From Ixodes scapularis (Eukaryota > Arthropoda > Arachnida > Ixodida > Ixodidae), in NCBI RefSeq assembly GCF_016920785.2, contig NW_024609846.1, positions 111,404,831-111,468,830 of the forward strand: a stretch of 64,000 bases of DNA. The letters are read 5' to 3'. The notes beneath the pieces were generated by a model. That model saw nothing but the letters and a program-made list of their open reading frames with translations, was not told the DNA's origin and made no database searches. Within the stretch, counting starts at the first letter, position 1, and each line of letters starts with the position of its first letter. Position numbers and translations under genes: made by a program. Shown here piece by piece: positions 44,468 through 54,755 of the stretch.

Positions 44468-46460
44468 ATGAATTTCTCTAAGCGTCGTCCTAGAAGTCGT
44501 CCTCGAGGTCGTCCTAGAGATCGTTCCTGAGGTCGTCCTAGACGTGGTCCTTGAGGTCGTCCGAGGGGTGTCTTTGAGGTGTTCCTAGAAGTCACTCTTG
44601 AGGTCGTCCTAGACATCATCCTCGAGGTTGTCCTAAAGTCGTCCTTGAAATCGTCCTAGACGTTGCCATCGAGGTCATCTTAGAAAGAGTCCTTGAGGTC
44701 GTCCTAGACATCATCCTCGAGGTTGTCCTAAAGTCATCCTTGAGGTCGTCCTAGACGTTGCCATCGAGGTCATCTTAGAAATAGTCCTTGAGGTCGTCCT
44801 AGACATCATCCTCGAGTTTGTCCTAAAGTCGTCCTTGAGGTCGTCCTAGGCGTTGCCATCGAGGTCATCTTAGAAATAGTCCTTGAGGTCGTCCTAGACA
44901 TCATCCTCGAGGTTGTCCTAAAGTCGTCCTTGAGGTCGTCCTAGACGTTGCCATCGAGGTCATCTTAGAAATAGTCCTTGAGGTCGTCCTAGACATCATC
45001 CTCGAGGTTGTCCTAAAGTCGTCCTTGAGGTCGTCCTAGACGTTGCCATCGAGGTCATCTTAGAAATAGTCCTTGAGGTCGTCCTAGACATCATCCTCGA
45101 GGTTGTCCTAAAGTCGTCCTTGAGGTCGTCCTAGACGTTGCCATCGAGGTCATCTTAGAAATAGTCCTTGAGGTCGTCCTAGACATCATCCTCGAGGTTG
45201 TCCTGAAGTCATCCTTGAGGTCGTCCTAGACGTTGCCATCGAGGTCATCTTAGAAATAGTCCTTGAGGCCGTCCTAGATATCATCCTCGAGGTTGTCCTA
45301 AAGTCGTCCTTGAGGTCGTCCTAGACGTTGCCATCGAGGTCATCTTAGAAATAGTCCTTGAGGTCGTCCTAGACATCATCCTCGAGGTTGTCCTAAAGTC
45401 GTCCTTGAGGTCGTCCTAGACGTTGCCATCGAGGTCATCTTAGAAATAGTCCTTGAGGTCGTCCTAGACATCATCCTCGAGGTTGTCCTAAAGTCGTCCT
45501 TGAGGTCGTCCTAGACGTTGCCATCGAGGTCATCTTAGAAATAGTCCTTCAGGTCGTCCTAGACATCATCCTCGAGGTTGTCCTAAAGTCGTCCTTGAGG
45601 TCGTCCTAGACGTTGCCATCGAGGTCATCTTAGAAATAGTCCTTGAGGTCGTCCTAGACATCATCCTCGAGGTTGTCCTAAAGTCATCCTTGAGGTCGTC
45701 CTAGACGTTGCCATCGAGGTCATCTTAGAAATAGTCCTTGAGGCCGTCCTAGATATCATCCTCGAGGTTGTCCTAAAGTCGTCCTTGAGGTCGTCCTAGA
45801 CGTTGCCATCGAGGTCATCTTAGAAATAGTCCTTGAGGTCGTCCTAGACATCATCCTCGAGGTTGTCCTAAAGTCGTCCTTGAGGTCGTCCTAGACGTTG
45901 CCATCGAGGTCATCTTAGAAATAGTCCTTGAGGTCGTCCTAGACATCATCCTCGAGGTTGTCCTGAAGTCGTCCTTGAGGTCGTCCTAGACGTTGCCATC
46001 GAGGTCATCTTAGAAATAGTCCTTGAGGTCGTCCTAGATATCATCCTCGAGGTTGTCCTAAAGTCGTCCTTGAGGTCGTCCTAGACGTTGCCATCGAGGT
46101 CATCTTAGAAATAGTCCTTGAGGTCGTCCTAGACATCATCCTCGAGGTTGTCCTAAAGTCGTCCTTGAGGTCGTCCTAGACGTTGCCATCGAGGTCATCT
46201 TAGAAATAGTCCTTGAGGCCGTCCTAGATATCATCCTTGAGGTCGTCCTAGATATCATCCTTGAGGTGGTCCTAAGCGTCGTTCCCTAGGTGTCGTCCTC
46301 GAGGTCGTCCTAGAAGTCGTCCTTGAGGTTGCCCTAGAAGTTGTCCTTGAGGTCGTCCCAGACGTCGTCCTCGAGGTCGTCCTAGAATTCGCCCCCGAGG
46401 TCGTCATCTAGGCGTAGCGCTTGAGGTCGTCCTTTAAATCGTCCGAGACGTCGTCCTTAG
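44468..46460. repeat. Satellite-like array: 95-bp higher-order units of four ~24-bp monomers
   Basis: The core (about 44600-46210) holds 17 units in exact 95-bp register: the marker CATCTTAGAA begins at 44676, 44771, 44866, 44961 and every 95 bp to 46196. Each unit has four related monomers of 24, 23, 24 and 24 bp, beginning GTCCTTGAGG, ATCCTCGAGG, GTCCTTGAGG and GCCATCGAGG. The flanks (44468-44600 and 46210-46460) contain diverged 24-bp monomers without the 95-bp register. Because 95 is not a multiple of three and stops occur, the array is not coding. Variants recur at 475-bp spacing (five units). Confidence 0.97.
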
Positions 46461-47128
46461 GCATCGTGCTAAACGTTGTAAAGGTAACAGCATCGCTGGT
46501 CCTCCATTTTCACGTTATCTGGAAGGGCTCTAAATGTTTTTTTACATAATTTTTATATTGCTAATTGGTTAGTTGCATTATTGACTTTAAAAGTTCCGAC
46601 TAAGACATTGATACAGTAGTCGCAATACAACTATAAATAAAAGTTGCAATGTTTTTTTTTTAAATTTTTATTGTAGCCCTTTCCAGACTTCAGTAGTAAA
46701 CAGAAAGGTTACCCTGCATTTTGACGTATTACCATGTATTTTTATCGCTGCCAATAAATTATTTTGTCCGTGTGCGTGGAATATGATTAAGGCACTCAGT
46801 GTTTGACCCTCCTGAGGTCCTTTGGAAAATTGCCTTGGGGTCGTAAAAGTTCGGCAGTAGATAAAATAGTATTTGTTCTCGATAATAATAACAATAATAT
46901 TGAGTTTATTTCCATTTGCCGAATCCATACGATTCGGCAACTGCAAATAAGTTCGCGCGTAGTTGCGAGTTGAATGATATATTGGGTCCGATTGACACAC
47001 ATAGAACCCGGCTGTTTGACCCACATAAATGAATTATCCATCGCAGAAAGATTAAATTTCATGAGACTAACGCTAGCGGAGGTAATGGAATGTCAAAGTT
47101 GGGGGATATGACGCCACATGAACCAAAG

Positions 47129-47129
<1 letters not shown>
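46461..47129. other. Unassigned spacer
   Basis: AT-rich DNA with short minus-strand frames (46668-47062) lacking motifs. No repeats are visible. Confidence 0.4.

Positions 47130-47185
<56 letters not shown>
47130..47185. repeat. (AT)n microsatellite, 56 bp
   Basis: Pure AT run that directly abuts the head of the third variable-core element. Confidence 0.95.
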
Positions 47186-47190
<5 letters not shown>

Positions 47191-47761
47191 AAAAACGTTT
47201 ACTATTTTCTGCAATGCCGAATTAGAGCGCAGCTCTTCAGGAGGAGGAGGGGAGCGTACGGAGGTGAAGGTATGTTCCTACTCCCCCTCCGTACCATCCC
47301 CTCCTCCTCTCCTGCTCCCCTCCCATTTAGCGGGAAAATATTCTCTAAATTTCAAGCTAATTTAACGCGAAAATATTCCGACTAAATTTAACGGGAAATT
47401 TACCAATATTTTCTCGCTAAATTCAGCGAATATTTTCCCGCTAAATATTGTGGAAACATTTTCCCGCTAAATTTAGCGGGAAAATTTAGCTAAAGTTTTC
47501 CCGCTAAATTTAGCGGAGAAACTGAATCATCTTGAAGTCAAGTGACGTCAATTTCTCCGTTGAATTTAGCGGGGAAATTCTTCCACTAATGTAGCTGAAA
47601 ATTTTCTACTAAATTTAGCGTAACGTTACGTGACGTCACATGTGACGTCACGTGTGACGTCATTATGGGAAACGTCCCATATTGCAACGCGCGGCTACAC
47701 CGACGGCGACGCCGACGCCACTCATCCTAGAAAAGAGCGCCTAAAACCTGCGCTCTCAAAA
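47185..47761 (+). mobile_element. Variable-core element copy 3 (CCCGCTAAATTTAGCGGG core)
   Basis: The head is AAAATGAAAAACGTTTAC, then AGAGCGCAGCTCTTCAGG (47224-47236 is the hairpin) with an AGGAGGAGGGG run. The tail is GACGGCGACGCCGACGCC, GAGCGCCTAAAACCTGCGCTCTCAAAA. The core from about 47325 to 47625 repeats CCCGCTAAATTTAGCGGG in many variants. It closes with three TGACGTCA-type sites and CACGTGTGACGTCA (47630-47665). The tail hairpin is decayed (AAACCTGCGCTCT). Confidence 0.85.
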
Positions 47762-49389
47762 GCCGGATATTCAATAAACCAGAAAGTGTTACTTGTGTGC
47801 GCCGGTAGCATTCATCTCAGATGAGCAACAAAGAGAACAATATCGCCTTTCTTGCAGACATGTTGTTTTCACTTAACTAAACGTCAGAGGCACACACAAG
47901 GCCTTTCTAGGTTTGACGAATGTCAGGTATACGTGGACATGGGATCGCAAAGAAATTTCGCTTTTTTTCTTTGATTCCTCGATTCTGGCAACGTCATGTT
48001 ATCAAGCCACTGCTGGTGTCACACATACAGATAGTTTCAGCTTTTTGGGAAACGTCGTTTATTTATGTGGGCTGATCAGCAGGGTTTCATTTTCTCAATC
48101 GGAGTGTGTCTTTATTTTATTTATATTTATTATGAGTATGTCTTCGTTATGGCGCATCAAAAATAAGTAAACTTTTTTCAGTGCTAGTACGGCAGTTCGG
48201 AAGGGCAACGTTATCGTCAAATTAAAGCGTCCATGAACAGATCTACTGAGCGACACAGGGCAAGGTGTTCAAGGGGGGGCATCTGTTGCCTTTAACAAAG
48301 TGGCAATGCATTAAGAGCGAAGTTGACTTTCCAGCATATCACTTTGAGTGTGCGGTAATGGTACGGCTTGGTCAATGGCGTGATTAATTCACGAGGTTTG
48401 ATGACTCAGTGTGAAAATAGTCGGCAAAGAAGGAAATTTTTTATATCTCGTAGATAAACAACGCAAGAATTAAAAAAGAAAAAAAGAAACACGATTTGGA
48501 CATTTCATGTGTAGTCACAAAGAGCGCTAATATTAATGTTGTGATATGTATTTTTGAGCGACTGTACCTCTGCTGTGCGCCGCCATTCGCTTCCTAAAAC
48601 CTGCACCGTCACGCAGTCGGCGCTTCAAAGAATGTCGATACCTGTAGGAAGGTATTATCTAGAGACTTTAGCTCGGACGGGTAGCTTTGAAACTGCATTT
48701 GTTTAGCATATCACACACGAGGTGACGGATAACATGACATTTTAATGTGATGCCAGTTTTTTTTTGTTCGTAGGATTTATTCGTTACTCTTTTCATGACG
48801 CATGAAAGGGGCTCTTCACTTTCACTTTTGCTGTTTTTTTTTTTTTCACCGGAGGTTTAAACATTTGTGTTATTACTTGTTCCGATTTTTTTTAACATAC
48901 TTTGCCGTACTAGTGCCACATGATTTATAACTTTATCTGGCTTATCTATACAACGAAATGCATCTTCGACTTCGAAAATAAAATAAATAAGAGCTTTGTG
49001 AGTCAATATCTAAAGGTTGATTGAAACTGGTCTAAAGTCGGCCAACTTTACAATTGACCCTATTGAAAAGTGCGTGCCATCTCGAAGCTACTTTATCAAT
49101 GATGTGAATCCGCCATTGTTTGGGCATGTTCTAGCGTGTATATTGGACACGGGGAGTTGCGTCGGCGTTCGGCGCGGACTGGGATCCCATCGCACGATTC
49201 GTGGCCAAGAAATGGCCGCCGCCAGTGTTACTCAACGCTCCTTTGGAGAGGGTCCATTATAAAACATACATTCTGTAAATGACGAGAAGAAGTAAAAGGA
49301 AGAGACCGATATTCAACGAACTCGCCCAACATAATAATAAAGTATGAAGCGCTTTTTGACGAAACTCCCTAATCTCAAAACTATGTTCG
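47762..49389. other. Unassigned stretch
   Basis: Short frames only. T tracts occur near 48764 and 48834. No motif or repeat boundary is recognised. A frame at 49017-49262 lacks recognisable domains. Confidence 0.4.
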
Positions 49390-49690
49390 TTTCTCTGTCT
49401 GTCCGTGCGTCCGTGAATGTCGCCACTAAATTTAGGGGGAAAAGAGAGGTCACGTGATGTCATAGTATCACGTGAAACCTTAACCTTGGCGCCGTGACGT
49501 CACTTCACCAGAGCCCGTATATGTGACGTTCGTCCGCTTGACGTCTATTTCCCCGCTAAGGATAGCGGTTAAATTTAGTGAGAATTTCTCCGCTAAATAT
49601 AGCCGGGAATTGGTGTCACGTGACGTCAGGTAACGTGGCGTCAAGTTTGCCGCCGAATTCTGCCAGGAAAGTAAGGAAAATATTTTTCTT
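49390..49690. repeat. Degenerate palindromic array without recognisable element ends
   Basis: CGCTAAATATAGCCGGG, CCCCGCTAAGGATAGCGG, GGTCACGTGATG, GTGTCACGTGACGTCAGG and similar sites occur within 300 bp. This is the same vocabulary as the cores of the variable-core elements, but I find neither the AGAGCGCAGCTCT hairpins nor the GAGGAGG run. It may be a truncated copy. Confidence 0.6.
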
Positions 49691-51417
49691 CAATGTCAGG
49701 AACCGTTTGTTTTGTGTCTTCTGATCAAACTTCAACGATCGCTCTTTGAATATAGTATCTTATGCATTATACCACATTGCAGACAAAGGTTTTTGGCAGT
49801 TTTTTTATACCCATTTACCTCTGTATATGAAATCAGGAAACCTTTAATCAACCCTCAGTTTTAATTCAGGGCAACTGCCAGGTGATTGAAACAAACATTG
49901 TGATAGTGTCGCAAGCCAGTCATTTTTAATTCAGGCGCGAAAAATACACAAACTCTTTGAAGTCGAAAACTAAGTCATCATGGAAGTTCGCGAAGCATGC
50001 TCGGGCAAACTTGAAGCCGAGGAACATAACGGACGACTCAAAGACGCAACTAGACAAAGCAAACAAAAGTCAATTTACGAAGCAAGGAAAAAGCTCGAAA
50101 TTGAAAACTAAATCTGCTGCTCAAGCCGTACTCTGATGCAAGTCGTCGCTTTTACCGTCACCGAACACTTACCGCGTAGCGGTCGAGATATTTTGAATTG
50201 TATGTGTTTTTTTCTTTTTGTGCTTTGCTAGTTTTTGTTATGATGAGACAGAAAAGCGATCCAAAATATAAAACTAAAATAGAAACAATCACCAATGGCT
50301 TTTGCGATTTTTTTTTTATGACGACGACTGCCACTGTGAATTAACTTGGTGGTAAGTTTTGCTCTCCGACAAACTTGATTGAAAGATTTCCGGCAAGTTC
50401 ATGGTTTTACAGGTTTCTCTAAAGCTGAAGCTGCAAAACATAAATCCAACCTGGAAGTATTTTTGTTTCGAACATGGTGAAGGAGAACGAATCAAAATTT
50501 GGAATTGAAGCACATTCCTGCCCTAAAACGCACTTCCTCTGCCTTTTTTACCTCACACCATTTTAATGCGATCCTGTTAAAAGAAAAAATACAATTAAAA
50601 CATTGGAAAATTTTATTGAAGATTACGGTTTTCAATATTTATTCTCTCAACTTCTTTAAGGTTTTCGATTTAATTTTTTTAGTCCTACAGGATGTTTACA
50701 TAAAAAATGAATGGTATTTTTTTTAAAGCATTAACAGATTAGAACGTAATAGAAATTGATATCAGCCAGACTTTGGTATGGCTAATGATATCTTATTAAC
50801 TAAATCGCGGGTCTTGTGACACAGAATTTAGAATTAAATTTCTAGTTATTGAATGCAAAAGTTATTTCTTTTATTGCATGTACAATGCTAGTCATTCCAA
50901 TGTAGCAACTAAATGTGCCGATTTTATACTCGAGCGTTGTTTCGAAATTGTTTCTGGCTTATAATTTTCAAAGCGATACGTTATAAATTTTTCATATTTT
51001 TAATTTTCTATTTGCTTGTGTCTGAGCTCGCCACAGTGCGTGCTTAATTTATGTGGCGTATAAAACACGTCCCTTTCTATGAAGGCACTCAACTCCAGCA
51101 CTGTAGCAGTATGCAAAATAATTACGTATTCAAGGGAGAGACTCTGGGCCTTCTGACTCAGAAACAAAACAGAAATGAAGCGTAGAACAGTGCGTATTGT
51201 TTGTCCCATTTTCTATATTTGTATGTAAAGGCTCTGTATAGACTAAAAGTATTTGGAAAAACGAATTGGATATAAATAATATTTCGGGTCAACCTTTCAT
51301 GGGTATTGCAAGGGACAACGCCATAACAGTAACCGCACACGTAACAGTTACGTGCACTGACTCTGGCGTGCCAACCTCAATAAGGAATGCTAAGAAATCA
51401 TCTTTTTTTGTTCTCGT
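49691..51417. other. Unassigned stretch with one small ATG frame
   Basis: An ATG in good context (ATCATGG) at 49980 opens 43 codons (charged: EVREACSGKLEAEEHNG, then SKQKSIYEARKKLEIEN) up to a stop at 50109. It is too short to name and may be chance. The rest is AT-rich with nothing recognised. Confidence 0.3.
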
Positions 51418-51726
51418 TTGAAGCACGGTGAACCAATGAACGCAGTACATAAAGCAGATTTACGCGTTGTCAACAAGACACAAACGGGAATTTATGTTGA
51501 TGTCTCGTACTCACGCACCGAAGATTCCGAACAAGGCCACGCACCGGTATTATTATGGTGGTCTGTCGAGGGGAAAGATTGGCGCTTATTTTTGCACTGT
51601 ACTTCCGTCGTCATTGTGATCCATTTGGGAAACTTTGCTGGGAAGTTGCGCGTCTACGTGCTTCCTGAATTTGACCCTGAGGCACCTTCCCTTTTTGTCA
51701 TTCGCGATAAGTGTACTCGCTCGTAA
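51418..51726 (+). other. Coding-like frame preceded by an acceptor-like site, identity unknown
   Basis: About 100 codons open to a TAA at 51724. The first ATG in frame is at 51436. Just upstream, TCTTTTTTTGTTCTCGTTTGAAG resembles a polypyrimidine tract and AG acceptor (the key part is CTTTTTTTGTTCTCG), so this could be a terminal exon. The composition is balanced (GHAPVLLWWSVEGKDW, VLPEFDPEAPSLFVIRD) but matches no family I know. No AATAAA is close downstream. Confidence 0.2.
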
Positions 51727-53560
51727 AGTTTATTGCAGTGATTCTGAGGACTGTTTTTGTGGTCTCAAAATCTAAACCCACAAATCTCGCATAGAGACCG
51801 CTGGCAGCGGGACAGAGTCCATCAATGGTGAGCGTCGCATATATAGCGGACGTTTTTATATTTTGCACGACAAGGACGTAAACAAACGTGTAGTGTATTT
51901 GTTGCCGACCCAACAACACGGTCGATGACTCAGGTTGGGGGGGGGGGGGGGCGGTGACGGTGAGGGGGGATCATCTAGGTCTTATGTCACATAAATGGCG
52001 AAGATGGACTAACAAATTCCCAAAGTGAAGACACGTATTGATTTTGAGCTGTAAAAACACGCAAAGAAAACCCTTCTAAGGTTCGGAGTACCCCAGAATG
52101 AACACCCTGGGTGAAGCGCTAAAAAGCTAGATAGCATTTTAAGTATTTGCTTTTTCAAAATAATAAACACAACATAAGTCCTAAGGTACTTGTTTACTCT
52201 GAACAGACAGACACGAGCTCGGACCGAACACCTCAAGACATGCGATGACCAGCTTGGCAGCAGGACGGTTATCTTGGACGATCTTCTTCGTTTAGTATTT
52301 TTGATTTTTTTTAAAATTTGTAATAATAAAGGTTTTTTCTTTGTTCCCTAATCCACAGAAGTCTTTCTGTCATCTCCAAATAGGTGACATATATAAGGTC
52401 ACAACGAACTTATATGTACCTTATACTATAAGTTTTCATATGTTTATTGGATAACCCGTATATGAATTTTTTTTTCAATATGGCAAATTAAAAGAACAAG
52501 AATAACAAATATTATTTAACCTATACTGTGCTTCCTGGGGCACCGGCTGCAAGAAAGTCAGTTGAAGTAGATCGATTCCTTAGTCGATTTCGGGGCCGAA
52601 AAACCCACGCTCAAATCCCAGACCAAGCGCATTAAAGGTGAAATAACCTACCCAGCACTCAAGATACAAAACAATTTTGTCCAACAACGTCCTCCTCAAA
52701 AACAAAATTGCGCCTTACCACATTGCTCAATTTCCAAGGAGGCCAAGGGAAACTCAAGGGTAAGGCAATCTACGTCGGGGAGCGAGCCCTTGACATTGTG
52801 CCACGTTAGCGTTTCCGGCAATAGCACCGGAATGCGTCACGCCAGATTCCTATGCTGGTACCGTTTCCCCGTCTATGTGCCGACGCTATTTGTCTTAGAT
52901 ACATGCTTCCAACAACGTCGTTGTTCCCCCAAATGCTGCAGCAAAAAAAAAAAAAAAAAAAAGGAAGCAAAATTTGCGAGCAGCGCGGGGGCTGCGAGTG
53001 GCTGCTCCGTTGCTATCGTCACTGTATTCGAATGGCGCGGACAGGGCTTTGTCAGGATGCAGTCGACGGAGGCTTAATCGGTATGCAGCAGCTCCTTTGA
53101 AAGCTTCCACTCTGCATTGTTGGAACGTAGAAGCTTATCGCAGGTCGCTGCATCCGAGATGGACCTTCATAGAAATGGAAGGGACGGCTCCCGCGAACGC
53201 CCGGAATTCGTCGTCTGATTCGGGATTACGTTCATTAGAGCGAGCTTGATGGAACGGTGGCCGACTCGATCCGGCCTGGGGCGGAGTTAATATCCACGCG
53301 TAAAGAACCAGCGGGAAGCAGCTTTTGTGATGTGTGGTATGGGTAACGTTGGAGACAAAGTTGGACGTCTTTCCAGTATCAGTAAAACTAAGTCTGCAGG
53401 GGTGGTAATTGCAGGTCTTGTGGAACAAGAGCGGAATGAAACCAGCCAATTACTTAACGTAAACTACTCTATTAAGCTTCGTTTTATCTCAAATTTTGAC
53501 GCAGCCGACACTGCCAGCTAGTGGGACCAATCAAGCAGCTTTGAAGGTGCAGGTTATTTT
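51727..53560. other. Unassigned stretch
   Basis: Contains a 15-base G run at 51937 and a 20-base A run near 52943-52962. Overlapping frames at 52790-53450 on both strands have no motif. No element boundaries are seen. Confidence 0.4.
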
Positions 53561-53562
53561 AA

Positions 53563-53655
53563 CATGATTGGTCCAGCGATGATAGAACACGTACGTAAAT
53601 ATGACGAACACCATGATGGTTCGCTTTTGACGCTGTCTGATTTGTCCAGTATTGG
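53563..53655. repeat. Dispersed repeat with GATTGGTCCAGCGATGATAG, cut by copy 4
   Basis: Matches 26880-26970 closely (CAGCGATGATAGAA, GAACACCATGATGG, TTTTGACGCTGTCTGATT). Similarity stops shortly before the head of the fourth variable-core element, which suggests that element inserted into this repeat. Confidence 0.6.
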
Positions 53656-53666
53656 CTAAGTTACTT

Positions 53667-54748
53667 TTAAAATGAAAGCCGTTTGCAACTCCCTGTAACG
53701 CCGAATTAGAGCACAGCTCTTGAGGAGGAGGAGGGAAGGGTACTAGGGGGGGGGGGTGGATCAAGTGACCTCGGGTGGCGGGGGGTCACGTGACCTTGTG
53801 GGAGTCACGTGACCTTGGAGTGCCACGTGACGTCGGGGGAGTCACGTGACCTGGGGGTCACGCGACGATGGTGATGACGTCATCAGTGACCTTCACTTAT
53901 TACCTTCACGAGTTACCTTCACGAGGTTACCTTCACGAGGGCTACGAGGGTTACTAACCCTCGTAACCCTCACGAGAGTTATGAGGGTTAGTTACCCTCA
54001 AAAGGGTGACCCTCACGAGGGTCACGAGGGTTATGAGAGTTACCCTCACGAGGGTCACGAGGTTACCCTCATGAGGGTCACGAGAGTTGCCCTCAGAAGC
54101 GTTACTAGGGTTACCCTCACGAGATCACGATGGTTATCCAGGTCACGTGACCCCCCCGGGGTCACGTGACCTGCCGATACCCCCTTCCAAGGTCACGTGA
54201 CCCCCGTTGACGTCATCGCCACTGATGATGTCATCAGGGACGTTACTGATGACGTCACCGGCATCCGCATCGTCATCGTCATCATAAGTGATGACGTCAT
54301 CAGTGACGTCACCGATGACGACATCAGTGGCGATGACGTCAACGGGGGTCACGTGACCTCGGGGGGGTATCCGCAGGTCACGTGACCCCGGGGGGTCACG
54401 TGACCTGGATAACCATCGTGACCCTCGTGAGGGTAACCCTAGTAACCCTTGTGAGGGCAACTCTCGTGACCCTCGAGGGTGTAACACTCGTGACCCTCGT
54501 GAGGGTAACTCTCACAGCCCTCGTGAGGGTAATTCTCATAACCCTCGTGACCCTCCTGAGGGTCACCCTTTCGAGGGTAACGAACCCTCGTAACCCTTGT
54601 GAGGGTTACGAGGGTTAGTAACCCTAGTAGCCCTCGTGAAGGTAACTTTCGTAACCCTCATAACCCTCACGAGGGTCACGAGGGTTACTCGCGGTTACGC
54701 CGACGCCGCTTAAGCCGGGAACGGGCGCCTATGAGCTGCGCTCTAAAA
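53667..54748 (+). mobile_element. Variable-core element copy 4 (CACGTG, TGACGTCA and CCCTCGTGAGGG core)
   Basis: The head is AAAATGAAAGCCGTTTGC, then AGAGCACAGCTCTTGAGG (53708-53720) and GAGGAGGAGGG. The tail is GTTACGCCGACGCCGCTTAAG, GGGAACGGGCGCCTATGAGC and GCTCTAAAAA. The core order is GGTCACGTGACC units (53770-53870), CCTCACGAGGG/CCCTCGTGAGGG units (53900-54130), a TGACGTCA block bounded by GGTCACGTGACC (54140-54410), then CCCTCGTGAGGG units again (54410-54690). That makes the whole core a large mirror-like palindrome centred near 54270. Frames across it are repeat artefacts. Confidence 0.9.
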
Positions 54749-54755
54749 AGTAGTT

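Noticed and set aside
44468..46460. Regularly spaced repeats that might suggest a CRISPR array
   Set aside because: There are no unique spacers. The units are contiguous 24-bp monomers in a 95-bp higher-order repeat, and the setting is a eukaryotic genome.
54143..54618. Frames of up to 114 codons with TLVTLVR- or DDDDADAGD-like repeats
   Set aside because: They follow the CCCTCGTGAGGG and TGACGTCA repeat arrays, not a gene.
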